From Tumebacillus flagellatus (GTDB taxonomy: Bacteria > Bacillota > Bacilli > Tumebacillales > Tumebacillaceae): a DNA stretch of 41,044 nucleotides. The notes below the pieces were generated by a model, which ran no database searches, had not been told where the DNA came from, and saw only the letters and a program-made list of their open reading frames with translations. Positions 1-7,692 of the stretch are shown here, one piece after another. The DNA lies in the NCBI RefSeq assembly GCF_000714935.1, contig NZ_JMIR01000040.1, positions 1 through 41,044 of the forward strand, written 5' to 3'. Position numbers and translations under genes: made by a program. How positions within the stretch are numbered: the first letter of the stretch is position 1; every line of letters begins with the position of its first letter.

Positions 1-1
1 C

Positions 2-55
2 CCCCTAAAATAGATTACCATTGAGGGGTCTTTTCTCAATGTCTATTTTAAGGGG
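2..55. repeat. Long imperfect palindrome at the window edge, possible insertion-sequence end
   Basis: The outer arms CCCCTAAAATAGA (2-14) and TCTATTTTAAGGGG (42-55) are complementary apart from one extra A. Nested inside them ATTGAG (20-25) pairs with CTCAAT (35-40). There is no U-tract on either strand next to the stem, so it is not an ordinary terminator. Read on the - strand it begins GTGCACCCCTTAAAATAGAC, which resembles the tips of some IS3-family elements; that resemblance is from memory. Any element body would lie to the left, outside the window. Confidence 0.45.
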
Positions 56-88
56 TGCACATCACTCAAGGACAGTCGGTCTTTTCAT

Positions 89-104
89 GTTTTCACGTGA
101 AACA
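89..104. other. parS-like ParB/Spo0J binding site 1
   Basis: GTTTTCACGTGAAACA matches the Bacillus parS consensus TGTTNCACGTGAAACA at 14 of 16 positions, with the CACGTG core and right arm intact. It lies just beyond the 3' end of the LacI-type gene. Confidence 0.7.
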
Positions 105-109
105 ACGCC

Positions 110-1144
110 TCACTCCTCCAACAACCGCCGATTCCGCACACTCCCGCGCACGATGATCTCGTGCTCCATCCGCACGCTTTCCAACGCCTCGTCCCGTTCT
201 TCCTCGCGGTTTTCAATCGCTTGAAACAGCAACTCCGCCGCCGTCTTGCCGATTTTTGTGATCTGCTGCGCCACGGTCGTGAGTCCTGGCGAGACCATCC
301 GCGAGAGCTCCAAGTTGTCAAACCCCATCACCGACACATGGCGGGGCACTTCCAACCCCTGCTGGTGCAAAAACTGCATCGCCCCGATCGCCATCGCGTC
401 GCTTGCGGCATACACCGCCGTCAAATGCGGCATCTTGGCGTATAGCTTCGCCATCGCCGCAAACCCCGCGTCAAACGACATCTCCTCAGAAAAAACCACA
501 TGTTGCGCCGACACCGGCAAGTCATGCGCCTTCATCGCCGCCACGAACCCTTCATACCGCTCTCTCCCGGCAATCGGCGCCTGCTCCGGGCCGCTCAGAA
601 AACCGATCGCTTCATGCCCGTTCTGAATCAAAAACGTCGTCGCATCAAAACTCGCTTGGTAATCGTCCACCCGCACAGAAGGCAAATTCCACTCGCGCCC
701 TTCAGTGGACGCCAGCACGACGGGCACGCGCAGGGCCTCGAAGTTCTTACGATAAAACTCCGTGATCACCGTACTGGCAAAAATCACGCCGTCCACTTTC
801 ATTTTCACGAACGTTTTGACATAGTGCAGAAAACGTTCTTCGTTCTGAATGTCGTTGCAAATCATCACCGTGTAGCGGTTGGAGAGCGCCACTTCTTCAA
901 TCCCGGACAGCATCTCGGCAAAGTACGGATTCTCAATATCGGGAATCATCGCGACGATCACTTTGCTGCGGTTGTCGCGCAGCCCGGACGCAAACGGATT
1001 CGGGGCGTACCCCAACTCTTCTATGACTTTCAAAACCCGCTCCCGCATCTCTTGGTTGACCGATTCCGGGTTGTTGAACACGCGGGACACGGTCGAGATC
1101 GAGACGTTGGCTTTCTTCGCCACATCGCGGATCGATGGATTCAT
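110..1144 (-). CDS. LacI/GalR-family transcriptional regulator
   Basis: This is a DNA-binding repressor of 344 residues, the usual LacI-family length. Residues 5-24 form the helix-turn-helix (IRDVAKKANVSISTVSRVFN), followed by the hinge and a periplasmic-binding-protein-like sugar domain to about residue 335. I chose the ATG at 1144 because GAGAGGTG lies seven bases upstream and the protein then begins at the family-typical position; an in-frame start 24 bases earlier has no ribosome site. It is divergent from the dehydrogenase/ThuA/isomerase operon, and the intergenic region holds two GAAAACGTTTTC-type palindromes, the kind of operator this family binds. It therefore probably represses that operon and perhaps itself, with a sugar or sugar derivative as inducer. 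The effector cannot be read from the sequence. Confidence 0.93.
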   Translation of the reverse strand: MNPSIRDVAKKANVSISTVSRVFNNPESVNQEMRERVLKVIEELGYAPNPFASGLRDNRSKVIVAMIPDIENPYFAEMLSGIEEVALSNRYTVMICNDIQNEERFLHYVKTFVKMKVDGVIFASTVITEFYRKNFEALRVPVVLASTEGREWNLPSVRVDDYQASFDATTFLIQNGHEAIGFLSGPEQAPIAGRERYEGFVAAMKAHDLPVSAQHVVFSEEMSFDAGFAAMAKLYAKMPHLTAVYAASDAMAIGAMQFLHQQGLEVPRHVSVMGFDNLELSRMVSPGLTTVAQQITKIGKTAAELLFQAIENREEERDEALESVRMEHEIIVRGSVRNRRLLEE

Positions 1145-1211
1145 GTCGGACACCTCTCTTGAGACCACTGTACCTGAAAGCCGACTCGCAGGGCAAGTCC
1201 GCAGTTGACAA

Positions 1212-1241
1212 ACGATACGAAATGTGAGAGATTCAGGTCAA
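1212..1241 (-). promoter_or_regulatory. Probable sigma-A promoter of the LacI-type gene
   Basis: On the - strand TTGACC (1241-1236) is followed after 18 bases by TATCGT (1217-1212). Operator 1 abuts the -35 element, so repressor binding there could also control the regulator's own gene. Confidence 0.5.
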
Positions 1242-1253
1242 GAAAACGTTTTC
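1242..1253. promoter_or_regulatory. LacI-family operator 1
   Basis: GAAAACGTTTTC is a perfect 12-base palindrome with the central CG typical of LacI/GalR operators (CcpA cre sites have the same style). It lies between the divergent promoters. Confidence 0.7.
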
Positions 1254-1297
1254 TCGGTGTTTCGATCCCAACCTAAATAGTACTGTTCTTGCTCTTG

Positions 1298-1309
1298 GAA
1301 AACGTTTTA
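1298..1309. promoter_or_regulatory. LacI-family operator 2
   Basis: GAAAACGTTTTA repeats operator 1 with one mismatch, 56 bases away centre to centre. It sits about 20 bases upstream of the dehydrogenase start codon, where a bound repressor would block the operon. The pair could allow looping, but this is inference. No clear -10/-35 for the operon was seen between the two sites. Confidence 0.65.
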
Positions 1310-1330
1310 TCTGACTTTGGAGGGAACCTT

Positions 1331-2431
1331 ATGACCCAGAAACTGAGAGTTGGCATGATCGGTTGCAACGGCATCGCACGCGGAAAGCACCTGCCGAGCT
1401 TGAAGAAGCTGCCGGAGGTGGAGTTGGTCGCTTTTTGTGACATCGTCGAGAGTGCTGCGGCGGCCGCCAAGGAGCAGTTCGGCACCGAGGACGCACAGGT
1501 CTACACGGACTACCGGGAACTTTTGAACGACGCCACTATAGACGTGGTGCACATCTGCACCCCGAATGATACGCACGCGGAAATCACGGTCGCCGCTCTG
1601 GAAGCGGGCAAGCACGTCATGTGCGAAAAACCGATGGACAAAACGGTCGACGGCGCCAAAGCGATGGTCGAAGCGGCCCGCCGCACCGGCAAGAAATTGT
1701 CGATCGGCTACCAGAACCGATTTCGCGCCGACAGCCGCTACTTGAAGGAAATCTGCGAGCGCGGCGATCTGGGCCACATCTACTACGCCAAGGCGCACGC
1801 GATTCGTCGCCGGGCAGTTCCGACGTGGGGCGTTTTTTTAGATGAAGAGAAGCAGGGCGGGGGGCCGTTGATCGACATCGGGACGCACGCCCTCGACTTG
1901 ACGCTCTGGATGATGAACAACTACAAACCGAAGATGGTCGTCGGCACCACGCACCACCAACTCGGCAAGATGGAGAACGCCGCGAACGCGTGGGGCCCGT
2001 GGGACCCGGCAAAGTTCACGGTCGAGGACTCCGCGTTCGGATTCATCGTCATGCACGACGGCGCGACGATCGTGCTCGAATCGAGTTGGGCGCTGAACAC
2101 GCTGCAAACCGGCGAAGCGAAGTGCTCGCTCTCCGGCACCAAGGGCGGCGCCGACATGCTGGACGGCCTGCGCATCAACGGCGAAGATCTCGGCCGCCTC
2201 TACACCCGCCAAGTGGAACTGGAAGGCAAGGGTGTCGACTTCTACGACGGCGAATCGGAGAGCGCCGCCGACCTCGAAGCGCGGCTGTGGATCGAATCGA
2301 TCCTCCATGACACGGAGCCGGTCGTTAAACCGGAGGAAGCGCTCGTCGTCACGGAAATCCTGCAAGCGATCTACGACTCCGCCAAGACCGGCACGGCGAT
2401 CTATTTCGATGAATCGGGACAAAGGAGATAA
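1331..2431 (+). CDS. Gfo/Idh/MocA-family NAD(P)-dependent oxidoreductase
   Basis: A sugar or cyclitol dehydrogenase of 366 residues. The N-terminal Rossmann fold carries the dinucleotide motif near residues 8-16 (GMIGCNGIA), the family EKP motif is at 99-101, and Asp182/His186 sit in DIGTHALD at the position of the catalytic pair of this family. The start is the ATG at 1331 with GGAGGG six bases upstream; a TTG 42 bases earlier would put operator 2 inside the coding region and has no ribosome site. It is the first gene of an operon with a ThuA-like protein and a TIM-barrel isomerase, a combination typical of modules that oxidise and isomerise unusual sugars, myo-inositol-like compounds or trehalose derivatives. 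The exact substrate is unknown. Regulation is probably by the divergent LacI-type protein. Confidence 0.92.
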   Translation: MTQKLRVGMIGCNGIARGKHLPSLKKLPEVELVAFCDIVESAAAAAKEQFGTEDAQVYTDYRELLNDATIDVVHICTPNDTHAEITVAALEAGKHVMCEKPMDKTVDGAKAMVEAARRTGKKLSIGYQNRFRADSRYLKEICERGDLGHIYYAKAHAIRRRAVPTWGVFLDEEKQGGGPLIDIGTHALDLTLWMMNNYKPKMVVGTTHHQLGKMENAANAWGPWDPAKFTVEDSAFGFIVMHDGATIVLESSWALNTLQTGEAKCSLSGTKGGADMLDGLRINGEDLGRLYTRQVELEGKGVDFYDGESESAADLEARLWIESILHDTEPVVKPEEALVVTEILQAIYDSAKTGTAIYFDESGQRR

Positions 2432-2436
2432 CTCTC

Positions 2437-3177
2437 ATGAGCGAAACCATCCGCGTTACCGTCTGGAATGAATACCGTCACGAATTGAAAAACCCCGTGG
2501 TCGCCGAGATCTACCCGAACGGCATCCACAACGCGATCGGCGATCCGCTGAAAGAGCAGGGCTTTGCCGTTCGCACCGCCACGCTGGACGAAGCGGAACA
2601 CGGTCTGACAGACGAAGTGTTGAACGACACCGACGTGCTGATCTGGTGGGGCCATATCGCGCACGGCGACGTGAGCGACGAGGTCGTGGAAAAAGTGATT
2701 CAGCGCGTCTGGAGCGGCATGGGCCTGATCGTCCTGCACTCCGGCCACTTCTCGAAAGTGTTCAAAAAACTGATGGGCACCGGATGCGACCTGAAATGGC
2801 GCGAAGCAAACGAGCGCGAACGCCTCTGGGTCGTTGACCCGACGCATCCGATCGTCAGCGGCATCGGCGAGTACATCGAACTGGAGCACGAAGAGATGTA
2901 CGGCGAGCACTTCGACATCCCGGCTCCCGACGAACTCGTGCTGGTCTCGTGGTTCCAAGGCGGCGAAGTGTTCCGCAGCGGCTGCACGTTCCGCCGTGGC
3001 AGCGGCAAGATCTTCTACTTCCGTCCGGGGCATGAAACCCACCCGACGTATCACCACGCGCAAGTGCAGCAAGTGATCGCCAACGCCGTCCGCTGGGCGA
3101 AATCGACGCAAGGCCCGACTCCGGTGCGCGGCAACGCCAAACCGCTGGAGCGCTTGGAAACGGAGGCGGTGAACTAG
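2437..3177 (+). CDS. ThuA-like (trehalose utilisation) protein
   Basis: This 246-residue protein has the ThuA fold, related to class I glutamine amidotransferases, over its whole length. Visible family features are the early [10 protein letters not shown] stretch, the [13 protein letters not shown] segment near residue 65-78, and the C-terminal [20 protein letters not shown] segment. GGAG lies at 2424-2427, overlapping the end of the preceding gene, so the two are translationally close. ThuA in rhizobia is required for growth on trehalose through 3-keto intermediates; its homologues are regularly found beside Gfo/Idh/MocA dehydrogenases, as here. I infer a role in processing a keto-sugar product of the neighbouring dehydrogenase, but the chemistry is not settled for the family. 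Confidence 0.88.
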   Translation: MSETIRVTVWNEYRHELKNPVVAEIYPNGIHNAIGDPLKEQGFAVRTATLDEAEHGLTDEVLNDTDVLIWWGHIAHGDVSDEVVEKVIQRVWSGMGLIVLHSGHFSKVFKKLMGTGCDLKWREANERERLWVVDPTHPIVSGIGEYIELEHEEMYGEHFDIPAPDELVLVSWFQGGEVFRSGCTFRRGSGKIFYFRPGHETHPTYHHAQVQQVIANAVRWAKSTQGPTPVRGNAKPLERLETEAVN

Positions 3178-4146
3178 ATGAAACTCGGCGTCTTTCTGGT
3201 GTTGTTCGGCGACCGGTCGTTCACCGACGCCCTTGATTATGTGGCAAAAAGCGGCCTCGACACTGTTGAGATCGGCACTGGCGGCTATCCGGGCCAAGCG
3301 CATTGCAACCCCGCGGAACTGTTGGCGGACAAAGCCAAACTGCGCCGGTTCGCCAAGGAAGTATCCGACCGCGGACTTGAGATTTCGGCGCTCAGCGTCC
3401 ACGGCAACCCGCTGCACCCGAACGCGGAGACCGCCCGCCGCTACCACGAGGATTTTGTGAACACCGTTCGTCTCGCGGAGGAGCTCGGCGGTCTGCAAGT
3501 GATCACGTTCTCCGGCTGCCCCGGCGAATCGGAAACTTCGCAAAACCCCGTCTGGGTCACTTGCCCGTGGCCGGAGGAGTTTACGCAAGTCCTCGACTGG
3601 CAATGGCGCGAGAAAGTGATCCCGTACTGGTCGAAGCAGCACGAATTCTTGAAAAAACACGGTGTGCGCGTCGCGATCGAAGCGCATCCGGGCTTCGTGG
3701 TCTACAACACGGAAACGATGCTGCGCCTGCGCGAAGCGTGCGGCGACACGATCGGCATGAACTTCGATCCGAGCCATCTGTTCTGGCAAGGCATGGACCC
3801 GGTGGCGTGCATCAAGGAACTCGGGCGGCAGAACGCGATCTTCCACGTCCACGCCAAGGACACGGCGTTTGACGACCGCAACACGGCGCTCCAAGGCGTG
3901 CTCGACACGAAGAGCTACCGCAACGAGCTGCAGCGCTCGTGGATCTTCCGCACCGTCGGCTACGGCCACGGGGAGAAAGTGTGGCGCGACATCGTTTCCG
4001 CTTTGCAACTCGTCGGCTACACCGGAACGCTCAGCATCGAGCACGAAGACAGCTTGATGGCGGTCGAAGAAGGCTTCCAGAAAGCGGTCGCCTTCCTGAA
4101 ACAACAAGTGATCCGCGAAAAGCTGGACAACGTCTGGTGGACGTAA
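3178..4146 (+). CDS. Sugar phosphate isomerase/epimerase (xylose isomerase-like TIM barrel)
   Basis: A 322-residue TIM-barrel protein of the AP-endonuclease-2/xylose-isomerase superfamily. Likely metal ligands and catalytic residues are Glu168 and His170 (IEAHPG), Asp197 and His200 (NFDPSH), His223/His225 (FHVHAKD) and Glu288 (SIEHEDS). The ATG directly follows the stop codon of the ThuA-like gene, and the ribosome site GGAGGCGG lies inside that gene's end, so translation is coupled. It closes the operon and is followed at once by a strong terminator. Together with the dehydrogenase and ThuA-like protein it probably converts a non-glucose sugar or cyclitol; substrate assignment would need biochemistry. 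Confidence 0.9.
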   Translation: MKLGVFLVLFGDRSFTDALDYVAKSGLDTVEIGTGGYPGQAHCNPAELLADKAKLRRFAKEVSDRGLEISALSVHGNPLHPNAETARRYHEDFVNTVRLAEELGGLQVITFSGCPGESETSQNPVWVTCPWPEEFTQVLDWQWREKVIPYWSKQHEFLKKHGVRVAIEAHPGFVVYNTETMLRLREACGDTIGMNFDPSHLFWQGMDPVACIKELGRQNAIFHVHAKDTAFDDRNTALQGVLDTKSYRNELQRSWIFRTVGYGHGEKVWRDIVSALQLVGYTGTLSIEHEDSLMAVEEGFQKAVAFLKQQVIREKLDNVWWT

Positions 4147-4163
4147 GGATTTTCAGGCATGAT

Positions 4164-4197
4164 AAAAAGAGACCCTGATCGGATCGGGTCTCTTTTT
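4164..4197 (+). terminator. Intrinsic terminator of the ThuA-like operon
   Basis: AAAAAGAGACCC pairs with GGGTCTCTTTTT and ends in a T-run. It sits 17 bases after the isomerase stop. Confidence 0.9.
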
Positions 4198-4220
4198 CCA
4201 ATTTGAACGGAGGGCTCTCC

Positions 4221-5066
4221 ATGACAACGCAACAACGATCGATCTCTCAGGTCTGGAACGTCGTCCCGCAACGGGGCAGAGGCCCGCACCTGCAAGTGGC
4301 GCAAGTGCTGGCACCCGTTCGCTGGTCGGACTTCGATCCGTTTCTGATCATGATGGAAGACTGGTTTGGGCAGGGCACGTTTGATTTCCACCCGCACCGC
4401 GGCATGGAAACGGTCACTTACGTGATCGAAGGCAAACTGAAGCACGAAGACAACCACGGCGGTCTCGGCATCCTCGAACCGGGCGATGTGCAGTGGATGA
4501 CCGCCGGGCGGGGCGTGATCCACAGTGAAGACCCGCTGCCGGGCGAGACGGTACATAGTTTGCAACTCTGGGTCAACTTGCCCCGCGCGCATAAAATGAC
4601 CCAACCCCGTTACCAAGACCTCAAAGCTGCCCAAATGCCCGTCCGCCGCGAACCGGGCGTGGAAATCCGCGTGTTCTCCGGTTCGTCCGGCGATGTCAAA
4701 GCCGACACGCTGAACCATGTGCCGGTGACCTACTTGGACCTCAAACTGGAGCCGGGTGCGAAAGTGGAGCAAGCGGTGCCGGCTTCGTATCGTGGATTTT
4801 TTTACATTTTGGAGGGGGAGGGGACGTTTGGCGCGAACAACACCCCCGGTGAGAAGAATCAAGTGCTCTGGGTGAATGCTCTGGAGGCGGGGGACGGCAC
4901 GGCCAGCGTGGTGACCGTCGAAGCGAAAACGGCTCTCCACGCGCTGTGGATCGCAGGGAAACCGTTGCACGAACCGATCGCCGCGCACGGGCCGTTTGTG
5001 ATGAACACGGCGGAAGAGATTCAGCAAGCGTTTGTAGATTATCATTCGGGCAACTTCGCCAACTAA
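4221..5066 (+). CDS. Pirin family protein (Fe-dependent bicupin)
   Basis: The 281-residue protein is a bicupin of the pirin family, whose bacterial members act as quercetin 2,3-dioxygenases or metabolic regulators. The four metal ligands of the N-terminal cupin are present at the positions known from human pirin: His57 and His59 (FHPHRG), His101 and Glu103 (VIHSE). The pirin C-terminal domain begins near residue 165. ATG 4221 follows GGAGGG at 4209-4214; an in-frame TTG 18 bases earlier overlaps that ribosome site and is rejected. It stands between two strong terminators as a single-gene unit, although I saw no clear promoter in the short gap before it. Intact ligands suggest an active enzyme; the substrate is unknown. 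Confidence 0.93.
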   Translation: MTTQQRSISQVWNVVPQRGRGPHLQVAQVLAPVRWSDFDPFLIMMEDWFGQGTFDFHPHRGMETVTYVIEGKLKHEDNHGGLGILEPGDVQWMTAGRGVIHSEDPLPGETVHSLQLWVNLPRAHKMTQPRYQDLKAAQMPVRREPGVEIRVFSGSSGDVKADTLNHVPVTYLDLKLEPGAKVEQAVPASYRGFFYILEGEGTFGANNTPGEKNQVLWVNALEAGDGTASVVTVEAKTALHALWIAGKPLHEPIAAHGPFVMNTAEEIQQAFVDYHSGNFAN

Positions 5067-5098
5067 AAAAGGCCCCGCTGCAAACGCGGGCCTTTTTC
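5066..5098 (+). terminator. Intrinsic terminator after the pirin gene
   Basis: A GC-rich stem (AAAAGGCCCCGC with GCGGGCCTTTT, one bulge) runs into TTTTTCCTTTT immediately after the pirin stop codon. Confidence 0.88.
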
Positions 5099-5113
5099 CT
5101 TTTGCTGTACACA

Positions 5114-5145
5114 ATAAAAAACGGAGACCGCTTGCGCGTCTCCGT
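5114..5145 (-). terminator. Leftward terminator with no gene upstream
   Basis: ACGGAGAC and GTCTCCGT form a perfect 8-bp stem. Read on the - strand it is followed by TTTTTTATTG, so it terminates leftward transcription. No protein gene lies to its right on that strand; the only candidate source is the leftward promoter at 5239-5268. Confidence 0.65.
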
Positions 5146-5158
5146 TGGCACATACATA

Positions 5159-5187
5159 TTGAAAAGCAAAAAGCCTCATGCTACAAT
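5159..5187 (+). promoter_or_regulatory. sigma-A promoter of helD
   Basis: TTGAAA (5159-5164), 17 bases, then TACAAT (5182-5187). It would give a leader of about 100 bases before the helicase gene. A perfect TATAAT also occurs at 5235-5240 but lacks a good -35. Confidence 0.65.
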
Positions 5188-5238
5188 GAGGAATGGCTAT
5201 CATTAACAGTAGAATTACTATGTAATAACCCTACTATA

Positions 5239-5268
5239 ATGATATCACAAACAGTGCACGTCTGTCAA
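5239..5268 (-). promoter_or_regulatory. Leftward sigma-A-like promoter opposing helD
   Basis: On the - strand TTGACA (5268-5263) is followed after 18 bases by TATCAT (5244-5239). It faces the helD promoter and lies inside the helD leader. Confidence 0.5.
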
Positions 5269-5291
5269 CCTTTGCAAAAAGGAGTGGTTTC

Positions 5292-7604
5292 ATGAGTTTG
5301 CCTGAGCAAGAATTTCAAGCGGAACAGCAGCGGGTGACCCGCGTCGTCACGGAGATTGACGAGCGAATCGATCACCTGACGGAAAAACTCGGCGCGATCC
5401 GCGAAGAGGTCGTGGAGATCCGCAACAACTTCTGGGACGATGTGACGGTCAACCTCGACGAGCCGGACGACATCATCGAAACCTATGTCTCCCTCAAACA
5501 GCAAGCGGAAGTGCTCTCCGAACGCGAGCGCAACCACCGCCACGCGCAAAACCAACTGAAAAAACTCCTGCGCCTGCACCAGTCTCCGTACTTCGGGCGC
5601 ATTGATTTCACGGAAACAGGCTCCGACCGCACCGACTCCATCTACTTAGGGATCGGATCGTTGCTCAATGCTACGGACGACGAGTTCCTGATCTACGACT
5701 GGCGCGCTCCCGTTTCCTCTCTCTACTACGACTACCCGCCGGGCCCCGCCGAGTACGAAACGCCGGACGGCACGGTGCACGGGGAGTTGGAACTCAAGCG
5801 TCAATACATCATCCGCGACGGCCGGATTCTCAGTTTGTTTGACACCGGAGTCACGATCGGCGACGAACTGCTCCAGGAAGTGCTCGGCAAGCATTCCGAC
5901 TCGCAGATGAAAAGCATCGTCGCCACGATCCAACGCGAACAAAACCGCATCATCCGCAACACGACGTCCCGCCTCTTGATCGTCCAAGGCGCGGCGGGAA
6001 GCGGCAAGACGTCCGCCGCCTTGCAACGCGTCGCGTACTTGCTCTACCGCTTCCGGGAATCGCTGACCGCCGACCAGATCGTGCTGTTCTCGCCGAACAC
6101 GATGTTCAACTCCTACGTCTCCACCGTCTTGCCGGAGCTCGGCGAAGAGAACATGCAGCAGACGACGTTCATCGAATACCTTGAACACCGGTTGGGACGC
6201 GACTTCCACATCGAAGACCCGCTCAGCCAGATGGAGTACGTGCTGACGGCGATGGGGGAAGGGGACTATGAAGCGCGCATCGAGGGGATCACGTTCAAAT
6301 CGGCGACGAGCTACTTGGAGATGCTGGAGCGCTACGTCGCGCACCTCGGCCGCGAAGGGCTGGTCTTCAAGGGCATTCGCTTCCGAGGCGAGACGCTGAT
6401 CTCCTCCGAGCAGATTCGCACGCAGTTCTACACGTACGAACCGACGCTGCCGATCCCCAACCGCATGCGCCTGCTCACCGAATGGCTGTTGGAAGAACTG
6501 CGCGCGATCAGCAAGCAAGAGCTGGAGAAGGGCTGGGTGGACGAAGAGATCGAACTGCTCGACCCGGAAACCTACCTCAAAGCGTACCAACGCTTGCGCA
6601 AGAAAAAACAATTCACCGAAAACAGCTTCGACGACTACGAGAAAGAGCGCGATCAACTCGCCTACATGGTCGTCCAAGAACATTTCAAAAAACTGCGCTC
6701 CGGCGTGAAGCGTCTGCGCTTTTTGAACGTCCCGGCGGTCTATCGAAATCTGTTTGCCAACGAAGAACTCGCCCGCAGGCTGCACGACGACCTGCCCGCA
6801 CGCTGGCAGGAGATCGCAGCCAAGACGGTGGAGCTCGTCAACGACGCGTACTTGGCGTACGAGGACGCGACACCGTATCTCTACCTCAAAGAGCGTCTGG
6901 AAGGCTTCCAAACGAACAACTCGATCCGCCATGTGTTCGTCGACGAAGCGCAAGACTACTCGCCGTTCCAATTCGCGTTCTTGAAGCGACTCTTCCCGCG
7001 CGCCAAGATGACGGTGCTCGGCTACTTCAACCAAGCGATCTACGCGCACGCCAACCCGAACTCTTCGTTTGACTGGCTGAACACGCTGTACGGCCCGGAA
7101 GAGACCGAGTTGTTCGTACTGACGAAAAGCTATCGTTCCACCCGCCAGATCGTGGAGTTCACGAAGGAGATGCTTCGCGACAACGCCAACATCGAGCCGT
7201 TCAACCGCCCCGGTTCGGAGCCGACGGTGCAACAACTGCCCAATCACAGCGAATTGGCGGCGCGTATCACCGACCGCATCTTGCAGTTGCAAGGGGAGGG
7301 GCACCGCACGATCGGCTTGATCTGCAAAACGGCAGCGGAGAGCCGGCAAGCGTACGACGCGCTCAAGGGGAATCTCGATTTGCGCTTGATCACGCAAGAG
7401 AGCGGGTCGTTTGAGGCGGGCATCCAAGTCATCCCCGCCTACCTCGCCAAAGGCGTGGAGTTTGACGCCGTGGTGATCTACAACGCGTCCCGCGAGCAGT
7501 ACGGGCGGGAGAGCGAGCGCAAACTGTTCTACACCGCCTGCACCCGGGCGATGCACGAGTTGCATGTGTACTTCCTTGGAGAAAAAAGTCCCTTTTTGCC
7601 TTAG
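5292..7604 (+). CDS. helD: HelD-type RNA polymerase-recycling helicase (UvrD/Rep superfamily 1)
   Basis: This 770-residue protein matches the length and layout of B. subtilis HelD, a superfamily-1 ATPase that binds RNA polymerase and strips it from DNA. Residues 1-95 form the coiled-coil N-terminal arm; an insert follows (residues 100-190, with DWRAPVSSLYYDY), then the Walker A motif GAAGSGKT at 233-240, a large middle region, and the Walker B/helicase motif II VFVDEAQD near residue 550. The C-terminus has SF1 motifs (SYRSTRQI; KGVEFDAVVIYNAS; YTACTRAMHEL). AAAGGAGTGG precedes the ATG. It is monocistronic, with its own promoter. DNA helicase IV is the alternative name used in many genomes, but the N-terminal arm favours HelD. 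Confidence 0.92.
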   Translation: MSLPEQEFQAEQQRVTRVVTEIDERIDHLTEKLGAIREEVVEIRNNFWDDVTVNLDEPDDIIETYVSLKQQAEVLSERERNHRHAQNQLKKLLRLHQSPYFGRIDFTETGSDRTDSIYLGIGSLLNATDDEFLIYDWRAPVSSLYYDYPPGPAEYETPDGTVHGELELKRQYIIRDGRILSLFDTGVTIGDELLQEVLGKHSDSQMKSIVATIQREQNRIIRNTTSRLLIVQGAAGSGKTSAALQRVAYLLYRFRESLTADQIVLFSPNTMFNSYVSTVLPELGEENMQQTTFIEYLEHRLGRDFHIEDPLSQMEYVLTAMGEGDYEARIEGITFKSATSYLEMLERYVAHLGREGLVFKGIRFRGETLISSEQIRTQFYTYEPTLPIPNRMRLLTEWLLEELRAISKQELEKGWVDEEIELLDPETYLKAYQRLRKKKQFTENSFDDYEKERDQLAYMVVQEHFKKLRSGVKRLRFLNVPAVYRNLFANEELARRLHDDLPARWQEIAAKTVELVNDAYLAYEDATPYLYLKERLEGFQTNNSIRHVFVDEAQDYSPFQFAFLKRLFPRAKMTVLGYFNQAIYAHANPNSSFDWLNTLYGPEETELFVLTKSYRSTRQIVEFTKEMLRDNANIEPFNRPGSEPTVQQLPNHSELAARITDRILQLQGEGHRTIGLICKTAAESRQAYDALKGNLDLRLITQESGSFEAGIQVIPAYLAKGVEFDAVVIYNASREQYGRESERKLFYTACTRAMHELHVYFLGEKSPFLP

Positions 7605-7635
7605 GGTTGTACGTAGACTTACAGACAAAAGCTGT

Positions 7636-7679
7636 CAAACACGGTATTCTATTCTTGTAGAGAATTGATACCGTGTTTG
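7636..7679. promoter_or_regulatory. 12-bp perfect inverted repeat upstream of the nitroreductase
   Basis: CAAACACGGTAT (7636-7647) and ATACCGTGTTTG (7668-7679) are exact inverted copies separated by 20 AT-rich bases. A poor promoter, CAGACA-N17-TATTCT, overlaps the left arm. It may be an operator of a redox- or quinone-sensing repressor. Alternatively it is a hairpin that ends helD transcription, since GGGGGCTGTTTTTT follows it. Confidence 0.55.
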
Positions 7680-7692
7680 GGGGCTGTTTTTT

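Larger units (their letters stand above)
5114..5232 (-). ncRNA. Candidate small RNA antisense to the helD leader
   Basis: A TTGACA-N18-TATCAT promoter points left and would start transcription near 5232. The stem-loop plus U-run at 5114-5145 would end it, giving an RNA of about 120 bases with an internal CCTCAT/ATGAGG hairpin. No ribosome site followed by an open frame of useful size was seen. It would overlap the 5' untranslated region of the helD transcript on the other strand. This rests on sequence signals alone. Confidence 0.3.

Noticed and set aside
1242-1309. Reading the two palindromes as CcpA cre sites
   Set aside because: They fit cre loosely, but position between a LacI-family gene and its likely target, and their near identity, make the local regulator the better candidate. 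CcpA binding is not excluded.
2401-4107. Open frame of 568 codons on the - strand
   Set aside because: It is the antisense of the ThuA-like and isomerase genes. Its translation is Arg/His/Val-rich with no family motif, as expected for a shadow in GC-rich DNA.
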